Assembly (NCBI RefSeq): GCF_003568665.1
Contig: NZ_QXMH01000006.1
Location: 1 to 64,000 of the forward strand
Origin: Chitinophaga alhagiae
GTDB lineage: Bacteria; Bacteroidota; Bacteroidia; Chitinophagales; Chitinophagaceae
Reading direction: 5' to 3'
Length of the DNA stretch: 64,000 nucleotides
The position numbers and the translations under genes are program-made. Of the stretch, positions 25,546 through 32,919 are shown in pieces. Position 1 is the stretch's first letter; each line of letters starts with the position of its first letter. The notes below the pieces were generated by a model. That model was not told where the DNA came from and ran no database searches. It saw nothing but the letters and a program-made list of their open reading frames with translations.

Positions 25546-26403
25546 ATGAAAAAATCCATTGCTCATATACTGACGGGGCGCGAGAAAAAGATCACGGAAG
25601 ATGAGACGGTCATACAGCCCCTTCCTCACAAAGATTTCCGCTTTGCCAATCCTTTTATTGTAATACACCACCTGCCGCCCAAACAGGTACCGGCGGGCTC
25701 CAAACTGCGCATACACCCGCATCCTCACCGGGGTTTTTCCCCGGTATCTTTCATGATACAGGGAGAAGGCTACCATATGGACAGCGCGGGCCACTCCGGC
25801 AACATTGCGGCGGGCGGCATACAGTGGATGTTTGCGGGCAAGGGCCTGCTGCACAGCGAAGGGCCTACCCAAAAGATGCTGGACAGCGGCGGCATACAGG
25901 AAATGATACAGATATGGGTGAACGTGCCCAAGGCGCATAAATGGGACGATCCCTACTACCAGAACGCGCAAAAAGAACAGCTGCCGGAAGTATTGCAGCA
26001 GGAAGGGGTGCAGATGCGCCTGGCCAGCGGCACGTATGAAGGGAAAACCAGTCCCATGAAGAGCTTTACCCCCATTACCGCTATTACAGGCACCGTGCAG
26101 GCGGGCAAAACCGTGCGCATCAGCGCGGAACCCGGCTACCAGGCGCTGCTGTACATTTATAAAGGCGCGGTGGCCGTAAACGGCCGGGAAGAAGTGCGCA
26201 TGCACCAGCTGGTGGTGTTTGAGCAGGAGCACGATGAAATAGAGATCACCGCGTCAGAGAACGCGGGCCTCCTCTTTTTGTCTGCCGAGCCGCTGAACGA
26301 GCCGGTAGCCGCCAAAGACAATTTTGTGATGAACACCCCGAAAGAAGTAGAGCAGGCCATCAACGATTATAAGGAAGGGAAATTCGGTACCCTCGAATAT
26401 TAA
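25546..26403 (+). CDS. Pirin family protein
   Basis: 285 residues, the usual pirin length, with two cupin domains. Metal ligands equivalent to those of pirin are visible: His57 and His59 in RIHPHPHRGF, His103 and Glu105 in GLLHSEGP. The central GGIQWMFAGKGLLHSE block and ITGTVQAGKT in the second half are typical. Some bacterial pirins are quercetinases or redox-sensitive regulators; the natural role here is unknown. It is 6 bases upstream of the DUF2157 gene, so the three plus-strand genes 25546-28527 form a likely operon. Confidence 0.9.
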   Translation: MKKSIAHILTGREKKITEDETVIQPLPHKDFRFANPFIVIHHLPPKQVPAGSKLRIHPHPHRGFSPVSFMIQGEGYHMDSAGHSGNIAAGGIQWMFAGKGLLHSEGPTQKMLDSGGIQEMIQIWVNVPKAHKWDDPYYQNAQKEQLPEVLQQEGVQMRLASGTYEGKTSPMKSFTPITAITGTVQAGKTVRISAEPGYQALLYIYKGAVAVNGREEVRMHQLVVFEQEHDEIEITASENAGLLFLSAEPLNEPVAAKDNFVMNTPKEVEQAINDYKEGKFGTLEY

Positions 26404-26408
26404 CAGGC

Positions 26409-27395
26409 ATGAACGAACAACTGTTTGAAGAGCTGGCGGCCAAAGGCCAGCTTTCCCCTGCTTCTCTCCGCAAGGTGAAAGCCATTGCCGGCAACCGGCT
26501 GTTTTCCGTTCACTGGGAGTTGAAGACCATCCTGTACCTGGGCGTGTTGCTGCTGAGCGGCGGCCTCGGTATCCTGATCTATGAAAATATAGACACCATT
26601 GGCCACCAGGCCGTACTGGCGCTGATAGCCGCCCTTTGCGCCGGCTGCTTTTATTATTCCCTGCGGCACAAGCCGCCTTTCTCGCGGCTGCAGGCCACTC
26701 CCAACAACGCCTTTGCTGATTATAGCGTATTGCTGGGCTGCCTGCTGTTCCTGACCTTCATCACCTACCTGCAGGCACAGTACAATGTATTCGGCACGTG
26801 TTACGGCTCCGCCACTTTCATTCCCATGCTGGTGCTGTTCTTCTGCGCGTATTACTTTGACCACCTGGGCGTGCTCAGCCTGGCCATCACCAATTTTGCG
26901 GCATGGGCGGGCATTGCCATCACGCCCTTTGACGTGCTCACAGGAAACGATTTCAGCAGCCATACCCTGATCTATACCGGCATGCTGGCAGGCGTGGCGC
27001 TGATGGTAGCCGGCGTGCTCAGCACGGCGCGCAATTTTAAAAAACATTTCACCTTCACCTATCACAACTTCGGCGCGCACATTCTGTTCATTGCCTGCCT
27101 GGCGGCCCTGTTCGTGCTGGAGCCGTACTGGCCCTGGCTGCTGCTGCTGGCCGCGTGCTGCGCGGGCATGTATTACCTGGCCATGCAGGCACGGTCATTT
27201 TACTTTCTGCTTATCACGGTACTGTACGCCTACATCGGCGCCTGTTACGTGGTAGTGCGCTGGCTTGACGTGATGCGGGGCGGAGAAGGCGTGCTCTACC
27301 TGACGCTGATCTATTTCATTGCCTCCGGTATAGCCGTGGCGCGGCTGCTGGTCAATCTCAACAAAAAGCTGAAGCAACATGATCATCTATCATAA
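26409..27395 (+). CDS. DUF2157 domain membrane protein
   Basis: 328 residues. A soluble N-terminus (MNEQLFEELAAKGQLSPASLRKVKAIAG) leads to the DUF2157 entry segment KTILYLGVLLLSGGLGILIYENIDTIGHQ and then about nine to ten hydrophobic helices. This matches DUF2157, an inner membrane family of unknown function. It is placed between pirin and a second multi-spanning protein. The 3' end overlaps the next gene by 17 bases, pointing to coupled translation and perhaps a two-subunit membrane complex. Confidence 0.82.
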   Translation: MNEQLFEELAAKGQLSPASLRKVKAIAGNRLFSVHWELKTILYLGVLLLSGGLGILIYENIDTIGHQAVLALIAALCAGCFYYSLRHKPPFSRLQATPNNAFADYSVLLGCLLFLTFITYLQAQYNVFGTCYGSATFIPMLVLFFCAYYFDHLGVLSLAITNFAAWAGIAITPFDVLTGNDFSSHTLIYTGMLAGVALMVAGVLSTARNFKKHFTFTYHNFGAHILFIACLAALFVLEPYWPWLLLLAACCAGMYYLAMQARSFYFLLITVLYAYIGACYVVVRWLDVMRGGEGVLYLTLIYFIASGIAVARLLVNLNKKLKQHDHLS

Positions 27396-28527
27396 ACAGG
27401 ACCTCGACCATGCGCTGCTGCAGGAAGAAGTACGCACCGCGTTCAAAAAAGAATGCATCACCAAAGAAGAGTACCAGCATATGATGCAACAGTACCCCAG
27501 CCGGTTGTACACGCCCAACCCGTTCATCCGCATCGGCCTGTTCCTGCTAACGGTGCTGGTAGTACTTTTTTCCTTCGGCCTGTTTGCATTGCTCTTTGCC
27601 GCCGGGCTTAAAAGCGAGGAAGCGCTGGGCGGGTATTGCATCTTCTTTTGCCTGGTTACCTACGCCGCGCTGGAGATCTTCATCCGCGAAAAGCAGCATT
27701 ACCGCTCCGGCGTAGACGACGGGCTGGCCTGGAGCGCGGCCGGGCTGGCGCTGGCTGGGTGCATGCTGACAAGCGGCCTTGCTGTGGGCGCGGCGCCGTT
27801 TTACGGGCTGGTGTTCCTGCTGGGTACGTTCTTTGCCTTGCGGTTCCTGAACATGCTGATGGGGCTGGCCGCTTTTGCAGGCCTCACTGGCGTTGTATAT
27901 TACACGCTCGTATACGCAGCGCCGGATGTGCTGCCCTTTGCCGTGATGCTCCTGTCTCTCGGCGTTTACCTGGGCGCGCGCAGGTATACGGCATCCCGCT
28001 ATTATGCGCCCACGCTGCAGTTGCTGCAGGTAGCCGCGCTGGCCATGCTGTACGCGGCCGGCAACTATTATGTGGTGAGGGAAACACGCGGGGCGCTGTT
28101 TGGCGAAGCGGCAGGCCAAATGCCGGCCGGCTGGCTGTTCTGGGCGCTCACCATACTGATACCGCTGGCATACCTCTACGCCGGTATCCGGAAAAAAGAC
28201 AAGATCCTTTTACGCACCGGGCTGGTGCTGGTAGCCGCCGTTGTATTCACGGTCCGTTATTACCACACCGTGCTGCCGCTGGAAACGGCCATGGTGCTGG
28301 GCGGTGTGGTGATGATGCTGTTGGCGTATGGTCTTCTCCGTTACCTGGCCGTGCCGAAACATGGGTTCAGCAGTGAGGCCACGGATGAGGCGGAAACCCT
28401 CAAAGGCCTGCAGATAGCGGAATCCCTGGTAATTGCGCAAACATTCAAGGAGGCGCCCCGGCCAGACAACCGGTTTGAATTTGGCGGCGGCACCAGCAGC
28501 GGCGGCGGCGCCGGATCTGAATATTGA
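27379..28527 (+). CDS. Polytopic membrane protein, partner of the DUF2157 protein
   Basis: 382 residues. The N-terminal 45 residues are soluble and helical (DLDHALLQEEVRTAFKKECI), followed by about ten hydrophobic segments from residue 50 (IRIGLFLLTVLVVLFSFGLFA). A soluble tail ends in a Gly/Ser-rich stretch (GGGTSSGGGAGSEY). It resembles DUF4401-like membrane proteins that accompany DUF2157, but I cannot confirm the family from motifs. The start overlaps the DUF2157 gene by 17 bases. The Gly-rich tail resembles those of some small TPM or LemA-type membrane proteins; its meaning is unclear. Confidence 0.75.
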   Translation: MIIYHKQDLDHALLQEEVRTAFKKECITKEEYQHMMQQYPSRLYTPNPFIRIGLFLLTVLVVLFSFGLFALLFAAGLKSEEALGGYCIFFCLVTYAALEIFIREKQHYRSGVDDGLAWSAAGLALAGCMLTSGLAVGAAPFYGLVFLLGTFFALRFLNMLMGLAAFAGLTGVVYYTLVYAAPDVLPFAVMLLSLGVYLGARRYTASRYYAPTLQLLQVAALAMLYAAGNYYVVRETRGALFGEAAGQMPAGWLFWALTILIPLAYLYAGIRKKDKILLRTGLVLVAAVVFTVRYYHTVLPLETAMVLGGVVMMLLAYGLLRYLAVPKHGFSSEATDEAETLKGLQIAESLVIAQTFKEAPRPDNRFEFGGGTSSGGGAGSEY

Positions 28528-28580
28528 ATACAGGATATTGTCATTATCACTATTTTTAAGGAAATTATACGCTTACAAAC

Positions 28581-29237
28581 ATGAAACACATGCCACGTTT
28601 ACTGCTTATCTGCAGTGCATTCCTGCTGCTTTCCGCCGCGCTCCCGCAAAAGAAAAAAGTGATCTTCTTCGGAGATTCCATTACCGCCGCTGGTGTAAGG
28701 CCCGATGGCTATATTACGCAAATGAAGGCCATGCTGCCTGATTATGACCTGATCGGCGCGGGCATTGGCGGCAACAAGGTGTACGACCTTTACCTCCGCA
28801 TGGAAAAAGACGTGCTGGAAAAGAAGCCAGACGTTGTAGTGATCTACATCGGCGTAAACGATGTATGGCACAAGGCCACACACGGTACGGGCACAGACCT
28901 GCCCAAGTTTGAAGGCTTTTACCGGGCACTCATTAAAAAGATACAGGCCAACGGCGCCAAAGTAGTGCTTTGCACCCCTGCTGTGATAGGCGAGAAAAAG
29001 AACGGCGATAACGAGCAGGACGCAGACCTGGACAAATTCAGCGCCAGCATCCGCAAAATAAGCCAGGACACGGGCCTGCCGCTTTGCGACCTGCGCAAGC
29101 TGTTCCAGGATTACGACCTGGAGCATAACAAGGAGAACGCTGAAAAAGGCATCCTGACCTCAGACCGCGTGCATCTCAACAAAACCGGCAATGAGCTGGT
29201 GGCAAAAGCGCTGAGCGGCATTATCGGGAAGCTGTAA
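28581..29237 (+). CDS. Secreted SGNH/GDSL-type hydrolase
   Basis: 218 residues with a signal peptide ending near Ala20. The four SGNH blocks are visible: Gly31-Asp-Ser33 in FFGDSITAAG (nucleophile Ser33), Gly61-Ile-Gly-Gly64, Asn93 in YIGVNDVW, and Asp195/His198 in TSDRVHLNKTGN. The GVRPDGY after block I and HLN after Asp are typical of the rhamnogalacturonan-acetylesterase/lysophospholipase-like group used in polysaccharide deacetylation. It is a likely periplasmic carbohydrate esterase. It stands 53 bases after the membrane protein gene and 12 kb from the SusCD locus, so a link to that locus is only suggestive. Confidence 0.88.
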   Translation: MKHMPRLLLICSAFLLLSAALPQKKKVIFFGDSITAAGVRPDGYITQMKAMLPDYDLIGAGIGGNKVYDLYLRMEKDVLEKKPDVVVIYIGVNDVWHKATHGTGTDLPKFEGFYRALIKKIQANGAKVVLCTPAVIGEKKNGDNEQDADLDKFSASIRKISQDTGLPLCDLRKLFQDYDLEHNKENAEKGILTSDRVHLNKTGNELVAKALSGIIGKL

Positions 29238-29262
29238 CTAAAATGATGAAAGAAGACGAAAA

Positions 29263-29370
29263 GGGGCTGTCTCAAAAGTAATTTGATGGGCTTGAGAATC
29301 GCGTAAACGAAAAATCTCTCCATCAGGTACCTGAATAAGATCAGGTAAAAATTACTTTTGAGACAGCCCC
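29263..29370. mobile_element. MITE-like inverted-repeat element or IS remnant
   Basis: Two perfect 22-bp inverted ends, starting GGGGCTGTCTCAAAAGTAAT (29263-29284 and complement 29349-29370), enclose 64 bases with no coding capacity. The ends resemble terminal repeats of insertion sequences found in Bacteroidota, but the family cannot be fixed and no clear target duplication is seen. The right end is followed by CTTTTTT, so the structure could also end transcription of the SGNH hydrolase gene. Confidence 0.6.
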
Positions 29371-29501
29371 CTTTTTTGAACGCCGCCGCGAGGCCAAACA
29401 GCCTTATTGCGGCAGGAACATGCCGGCCGCAATAGCATTCTTGTACGGCATCTGAACAACTGATCGCGCCAAATTATTCCCACCTTTATAAAACTTTTGT
29501 G

Positions 29502-29523
29502 TATTTTCGGGTACGTACACGAA
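29502..29523 (+). promoter_or_regulatory. Operator (site 1) overlapping the -7 element before the lacI-type gene
   Basis: The palindrome TTCGGGTACGTACACGAA (29506-29523) differs from perfect symmetry at one base. TATTTTCG at 29502-29509 fits a -7 element (TAnnTTTG with one mismatch) and overlaps the operator. A good -33 TTTG is not seen. This suggests autoregulation of the LacI-type gene. Confidence 0.75.
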
Positions 29524-29536
29524 TCAATAATCCCCG

Positions 29537-29752
29537 ATGCAGGCCATATTCGGAAAAGACAGCGGTTTTGGCTCCATCGGGGACTATCCGCGGGCGGCGT
29601 GCTACTTCAGAAGGATTTTATGCAATATATTTGGGCAGGAAATGGAGAATGGCCTGCTCCCCGGGGAGCTACCCTGGATAGGGCAACTGGTGCAGTACAT
29701 TTGCCGCTACAACGTGAAAGGATATATTAACTTTACCCAAAATCAGCTATGA
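29537..29752 (+). CDS. Possible leader ORF overlapping the lacI-type start
   Basis: 71 codons from an ATG 13 bases after operator site 1. Its TGA overlaps the ATG of the lacI-type gene (ATGA), as in coupled genes. The product (MQAIFGKDSGFGSIGDYPRA onward, with CYFRRILCNIFGQE and VQYICRYNVKGYINF) has no signal peptide, and I recognise no family. Codon use looks coding-like. It may be a small protein, a leader peptide that couples translation, or a chance ORF in a long untranslated leader. Confidence 0.35.
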   Translation: MQAIFGKDSGFGSIGDYPRAACYFRRILCNIFGQEMENGLLPGELPWIGQLVQYICRYNVKGYINFTQNQL

Positions 29753-30810
29753 AAGCGAATCAACAGGAACCCAACGCCGGTGTGAAAGAAATTGCAAGGC
29801 GGGCCAAAGTGTCCATTGCCACGGTAGACAGGGTGATACACAACCGGTCAGGCGTTTCTCCCAAAACAAAACTCAAGATAGAGCGCATTATACAGGAGCT
29901 GAACTACCAGCCCAATATACTGGCCAGGCGCCTGGCCTCCCGCAAGATCCTGAATTTTGCCATACTGATACCCGCTGTTTCGGCAGAAACAGACTTCTGG
30001 GAAGCGCCGCTGGCAGGTATTCAACAGGCGGAAGAAGAGATCCGGCAGTTCGGCATCAGGATAGACCGCTATTTTTTTGACATGAACAGCAAGGCCTCTT
30101 TTGTAAAACAGTCAAAGGCCATTCTCAAAAGCAAGGTAGACGGCATTTTGCTGGCACCCTCCTTTATTGAGGAATCCATCACCTTCACCAGCTCCCTGAA
30201 AGAGAAGAACATCCCTTACGTGTTCATCAACTCAGACATCCCCAACCAGGAAAGCCTGGGCTACATCGGGCCGGACCTGTTCCGCAGCGGCTACCTGAGC
30301 GCGCACCTGATGAAGTACTGCATTCAGCCGAAAGACAAGATACTGATCGTGAACGTATCTCACGAAATAGAGAACCATCACCACCTGCTGCGGAAAGAGG
30401 AAGGTTTCAGGGCGTATTTTTCCAACAATGATAAAAAGATACTCAAGATAGATATCCGCCAGACCAATGACCGTGCCGTGGAAAAGAAAGTGGCGGAAGC
30501 GCTGGCGGAAAACAGCACGGTAAAGGCCATCTTCGTTACCAATTCCCGCGTGTCTAACGTGGCGCATTACCTGGAAAGCGCGGGCCGTGAAGATATACTG
30601 CTGGTGGGGTACGACTTCCTGAAGGAAAACATCGCCTACCTCAAAAAAGGCGTAATAGACTTCCTGATCTGCCAGAAACCGCAGGAACAGGGCTACAAAG
30701 GCATTATGGCCCTCTACCAGCATACCGTTCACGGCGCGCCGGTGGAGAAGGTATCTTTCATGCCCATAGACATTATTACCAAAGAGAACTACGCATTTTA
30801 CCGCAACTAA
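29749..30810 (+). CDS. LacI-family transcriptional regulator of the glycan regulon
   Basis: 353 residues. The N-terminal helix-turn-helix (VKEIARRAKVSIATVDRVIH, about 12-32) and hinge helix (NYQPNILARRLASRK, about 52-66) are classic LacI type. The rest is a periplasmic-binding-protein-like ligand domain (LNFAILIPAVSAETDFWEAP, DGILLAPSF, PYVFINSDIP, GYIGPDLFRSGYLSAHLM). LacI hinge helices insert at a central CG; the palindrome repeated five times nearby has TTCGGGTACGTACCCGAA with CG at its centre, so this protein is the best candidate to bind it. One copy lies before its own gene. The ligand is probably a sugar or amino-sugar derivative made by the neighbouring pathway. Confidence 0.9.
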   Translation: MKANQQEPNAGVKEIARRAKVSIATVDRVIHNRSGVSPKTKLKIERIIQELNYQPNILARRLASRKILNFAILIPAVSAETDFWEAPLAGIQQAEEEIRQFGIRIDRYFFDMNSKASFVKQSKAILKSKVDGILLAPSFIEESITFTSSLKEKNIPYVFINSDIPNQESLGYIGPDLFRSGYLSAHLMKYCIQPKDKILIVNVSHEIENHHHLLRKEEGFRAYFSNNDKKILKIDIRQTNDRAVEKKVAEALAENSTVKAIFVTNSRVSNVAHYLESAGREDILLVGYDFLKENIAYLKKGVIDFLICQKPQEQGYKGIMALYQHTVHGAPVEKVSFMPIDIITKENYAFYRN

Positions 30811-30815
30811 CGGAA

Positions 30816-30845
30816 AAGGGGCTTACACAACAGTGCAAGCCCCTT
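30816..30845. terminator. Bidirectional terminator between lacI-type and oxidoreductase genes
   Basis: A 9-bp stem (30816-30824 with 30837-30845) with a 12-nt loop, between two converging stop codons at 30810 and 30869. The T-run is weak. Confidence 0.55.
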
Positions 30846-30868
30846 CCTTATTTGAGACCCATTTCAAA

Positions 30869-32149
30869 TTATTGTTCGTTCCTGGCCAGCTTCAACGCTT
30901 CCGTAGTGGTATAGTATTTGGCCAGTGTATTGGGCACTTCCCATGCCGGTTGTTTTCCTTCTTTCACATACCGTAAAAAGGCTTCCATCACTTTGGCAAA
31001 GGAGGCTTCGTGCCCTTTTTTGTAATCATCCGGCACCACTATGCGCCAGCCTTTGTCAATACGCTCCAGCGCCAGGCCGGGGTACTTCTGCAGCAATGGT
31101 TGCAGGGCCGTACTGTCTGGCTGTTTGGTATGAACGTACAGCTCGCCGTTTTGCAGCAGCACGTCTGCCCTGGTGCCGCGGGTGAGGGCAAAATGCGTGT
31201 CCCCTCCCCCTTCGTACGCCCAGGTAACAGATACGCGGGCGTTCACGCCGCGCAGGCGGTAGCTGAAAGCGCCGTTGGCATATACCTGCAGTACGCTGTC
31301 ACTTTGAGCGGCTGGCTGGCCGGTGATGTCCGCAAATTGCTGCATGGTCATAGCCGTAGGCCAGCGGCGGGCGGAATCTATTACAATGTCTTTCGTATAG
31401 TCCAGCACCTGCTCCGGAAAACAGGTCCACTGAATGAGGTCTACCATATGCGTGGTAACGTCTACAATACCCTCTCCCTGCTGGTTTACGTCCATATACC
31501 ATACCGGCCTTACCAGCAGCTTGCCAGCCACGTTCTTTTTGAAATGATGCACGCTTTCCCTGACAACGGCGGGGTTACCGGGCGAGCCTTTTTCCAGTTC
31601 CCCGAATACGGCCGGCATATGGGTGATCTCCTGCTGAAGAATGGACATTATCTCGTACCGTTCCGTCATCATATCATACAACTGCACTTTCTTTTCCGCC
31701 GCTTCGGCAAAGGCCGCTTTAAGCGAGTCGAAACCCGCAGGGTCAATAGCCATGGGCTTATCGCTCAACACATGCATGCCGGCGCGTACGCTGCTGCGGA
31801 TGTAGGAAGATTTGAGGCGGTTGTTGCCTGCTATCACAACAATGCTGCCGGCAGGTTGCCCGGCCAGGCGCTGCAGGTAGTCAGGGCCTTTATGCACTTC
31901 CATCTGCCAGTGCGTAGGCTGCTCCGGGCGCTGGTTATAGCGGTCTACCACGGCCAGGTACTGCTCCACTTCCGGGCCTTCAGGCGCCAGCACCTGCGCC
32001 ACGCTGTCTATGCCGGGATACATGTGCTGCATCACCAGGGACGCGTGAAAGTGGCCCGGGTCAAGCGCTATAAGCCGTTGTTGCTGCGGCGGTTGAGCTG
32101 GTGAACATGCCATCATTGCTGCAAATGCCAGTAAGGATAATTGTTTCAT
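30869..32149 (-). CDS. Gfo/Idh/MocA-type oxidoreductase, lipoprotein, with Oxidoreduct_C domain
   Basis: 426 residues. The signal MKQLSLLAFAAMMAC gives a lipidated Cys15. After it comes a dinucleotide-binding-type domain in which the GxGxxG region is degenerate (ALDPGHFHASLVMQ) but the DKP motif is kept (HVLSDKPMAI). The C-terminal part (VVRESVHHFKKNVAGKLLVRPVWYMDVNQQGEGIVDVTTHMVD) matches the putative oxidoreductase C-terminal family found with Gfo/Idh proteins in Bacteroidota. It should sit in the periplasm or on a membrane and oxidise or reduce a sugar with bound NAD(P). The start overlaps the NagB-like gene by ATGA, and it is last in its operon. Confidence 0.85.
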   Translation of the reverse strand: MKQLSLLAFAAMMACSPAQPPQQQRLIALDPGHFHASLVMQHMYPGIDSVAQVLAPEGPEVEQYLAVVDRYNQRPEQPTHWQMEVHKGPDYLQRLAGQPAGSIVVIAGNNRLKSSYIRSSVRAGMHVLSDKPMAIDPAGFDSLKAAFAEAAEKKVQLYDMMTERYEIMSILQQEITHMPAVFGELEKGSPGNPAVVRESVHHFKKNVAGKLLVRPVWYMDVNQQGEGIVDVTTHMVDLIQWTCFPEQVLDYTKDIVIDSARRWPTAMTMQQFADITGQPAAQSDSVLQVYANGAFSYRLRGVNARVSVTWAYEGGGDTHFALTRGTRADVLLQNGELYVHTKQPDSTALQPLLQKYPGLALERIDKGWRIVVPDDYKKGHEASFAKVMEAFLRYVKEGKQPAWEVPNTLAKYYTTTEALKLARNEQ

Positions 32150-32919
32150 GATAATTGGGCAAGGCGGTCGAAAGATAGAGCGGCGCTGTCTTTGTCAGTA
32201 AACAACACGGCTTCCGGGTGGTTGCGCAAGGCGGTGGAAGGGTATTTTTCGCTGATGCTGTCAAACAGGGTGTGTTTCACAGCAGCGGCCTTGTTGGGGC
32301 CGGGCACCACGCAGAACAGGTACCGGCCTTTCAGCAGTGCGGGCACGGTGAGCGTAAGCGCATGCGTAGGCACCTGCGCAAAGGTCTCAAAGCAGCCATC
32401 GTTCACCTGCTGTTGACGGCAGGCATAATCCAGGTCTACCACCTTTACCAGCTGGGGATCATTAAAATCCGCCACATGCGGGTCGTTAAAGGCAATATGC
32501 GTATTCTCGCCGATGCCCATCATCACCATATCCACCCCCTGGCGCAATAATGCGGCGTAACGTTCGCACTCCGCCTGCGGGTCTGCCGCATTGCCGTTGA
32601 GGTAATGCACGCTGCGGAAAGGCACTTTCGCAAAAAGGCGGTCTTTGAGGAAGTTGCCGAAACCTTGCGGGGCCGCGGCATCCAGGCCTATGTACTCATC
32701 CATGTGGAACGCGTTGATGCGTTCCCATTCAATGCCTTTGTCTGCCGCCAGCGCTTCCAGGAACTCTTGCTGCGAGGGAGCGGCCGCAAACACGATGTTC
32801 AGCTGCTCCTGCTGCTGCAACAGTTGCCTGATGCGGTCCCCGGCCATGGCTGCGGCCGCGGCGCCCATTACCTGGCGGGTTTCGTATGTATGTATCCGTA
32901 ATTTATCTACCTGCTTCAT
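32146..32919 (-). CDS. nagB: Glucosamine-6-phosphate deaminase-like (NagB family) with changed active-site residues
   Basis: 257 residues of the NagB/6-phosphogluconolactonase fold. NAFHMDEYIGL contains Asp74, the equivalent of the catalytic base of NagB. The signature normally reading GVGNDGHIAFNEP is GIGENTHIAFNDP here (135-147): His141 is kept, but the usual Asp is Asn139 and the usual Glu is Asp146. PTHALTLTVPALL and VVPGPNKAAAVK complete the family pattern. NagB turns glucosamine-6-phosphate into fructose-6-phosphate and ammonia; the altered residues mark a separate clade that could act on another amino-sugar phosphate. It overlaps nagA by 17 bases and the next oxidoreductase gene by 4. 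Confidence 0.82.
   Translation of the reverse strand: MKQVDKLRIHTYETRQVMGAAAAAMAGDRIRQLLQQQEQLNIVFAAAPSQQEFLEALAADKGIEWERINAFHMDEYIGLDAAAPQGFGNFLKDRLFAKVPFRSVHYLNGNAADPQAECERYAALLRQGVDMVMMGIGENTHIAFNDPHVADFNDPQLVKVVDLDYACRQQQVNDGCFETFAQVPTHALTLTVPALLKGRYLFCVVPGPNKAAAVKHTLFDSISEKYPSTALRNHPEAVLFTDKDSAALSFDRLAQLS

Larger units (their letters stand above)
29238..29536. other. 299-bp region with MITE-like element and LacI-type operator
   Basis: Downstream of the SGNH hydrolase gene it holds a 108-bp inverted-repeat element (29263-29370), about 130 bp with no recognised signal, and the operator/promoter block at 29502-29523 in front of the lacI-type gene. Confidence 0.7.
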
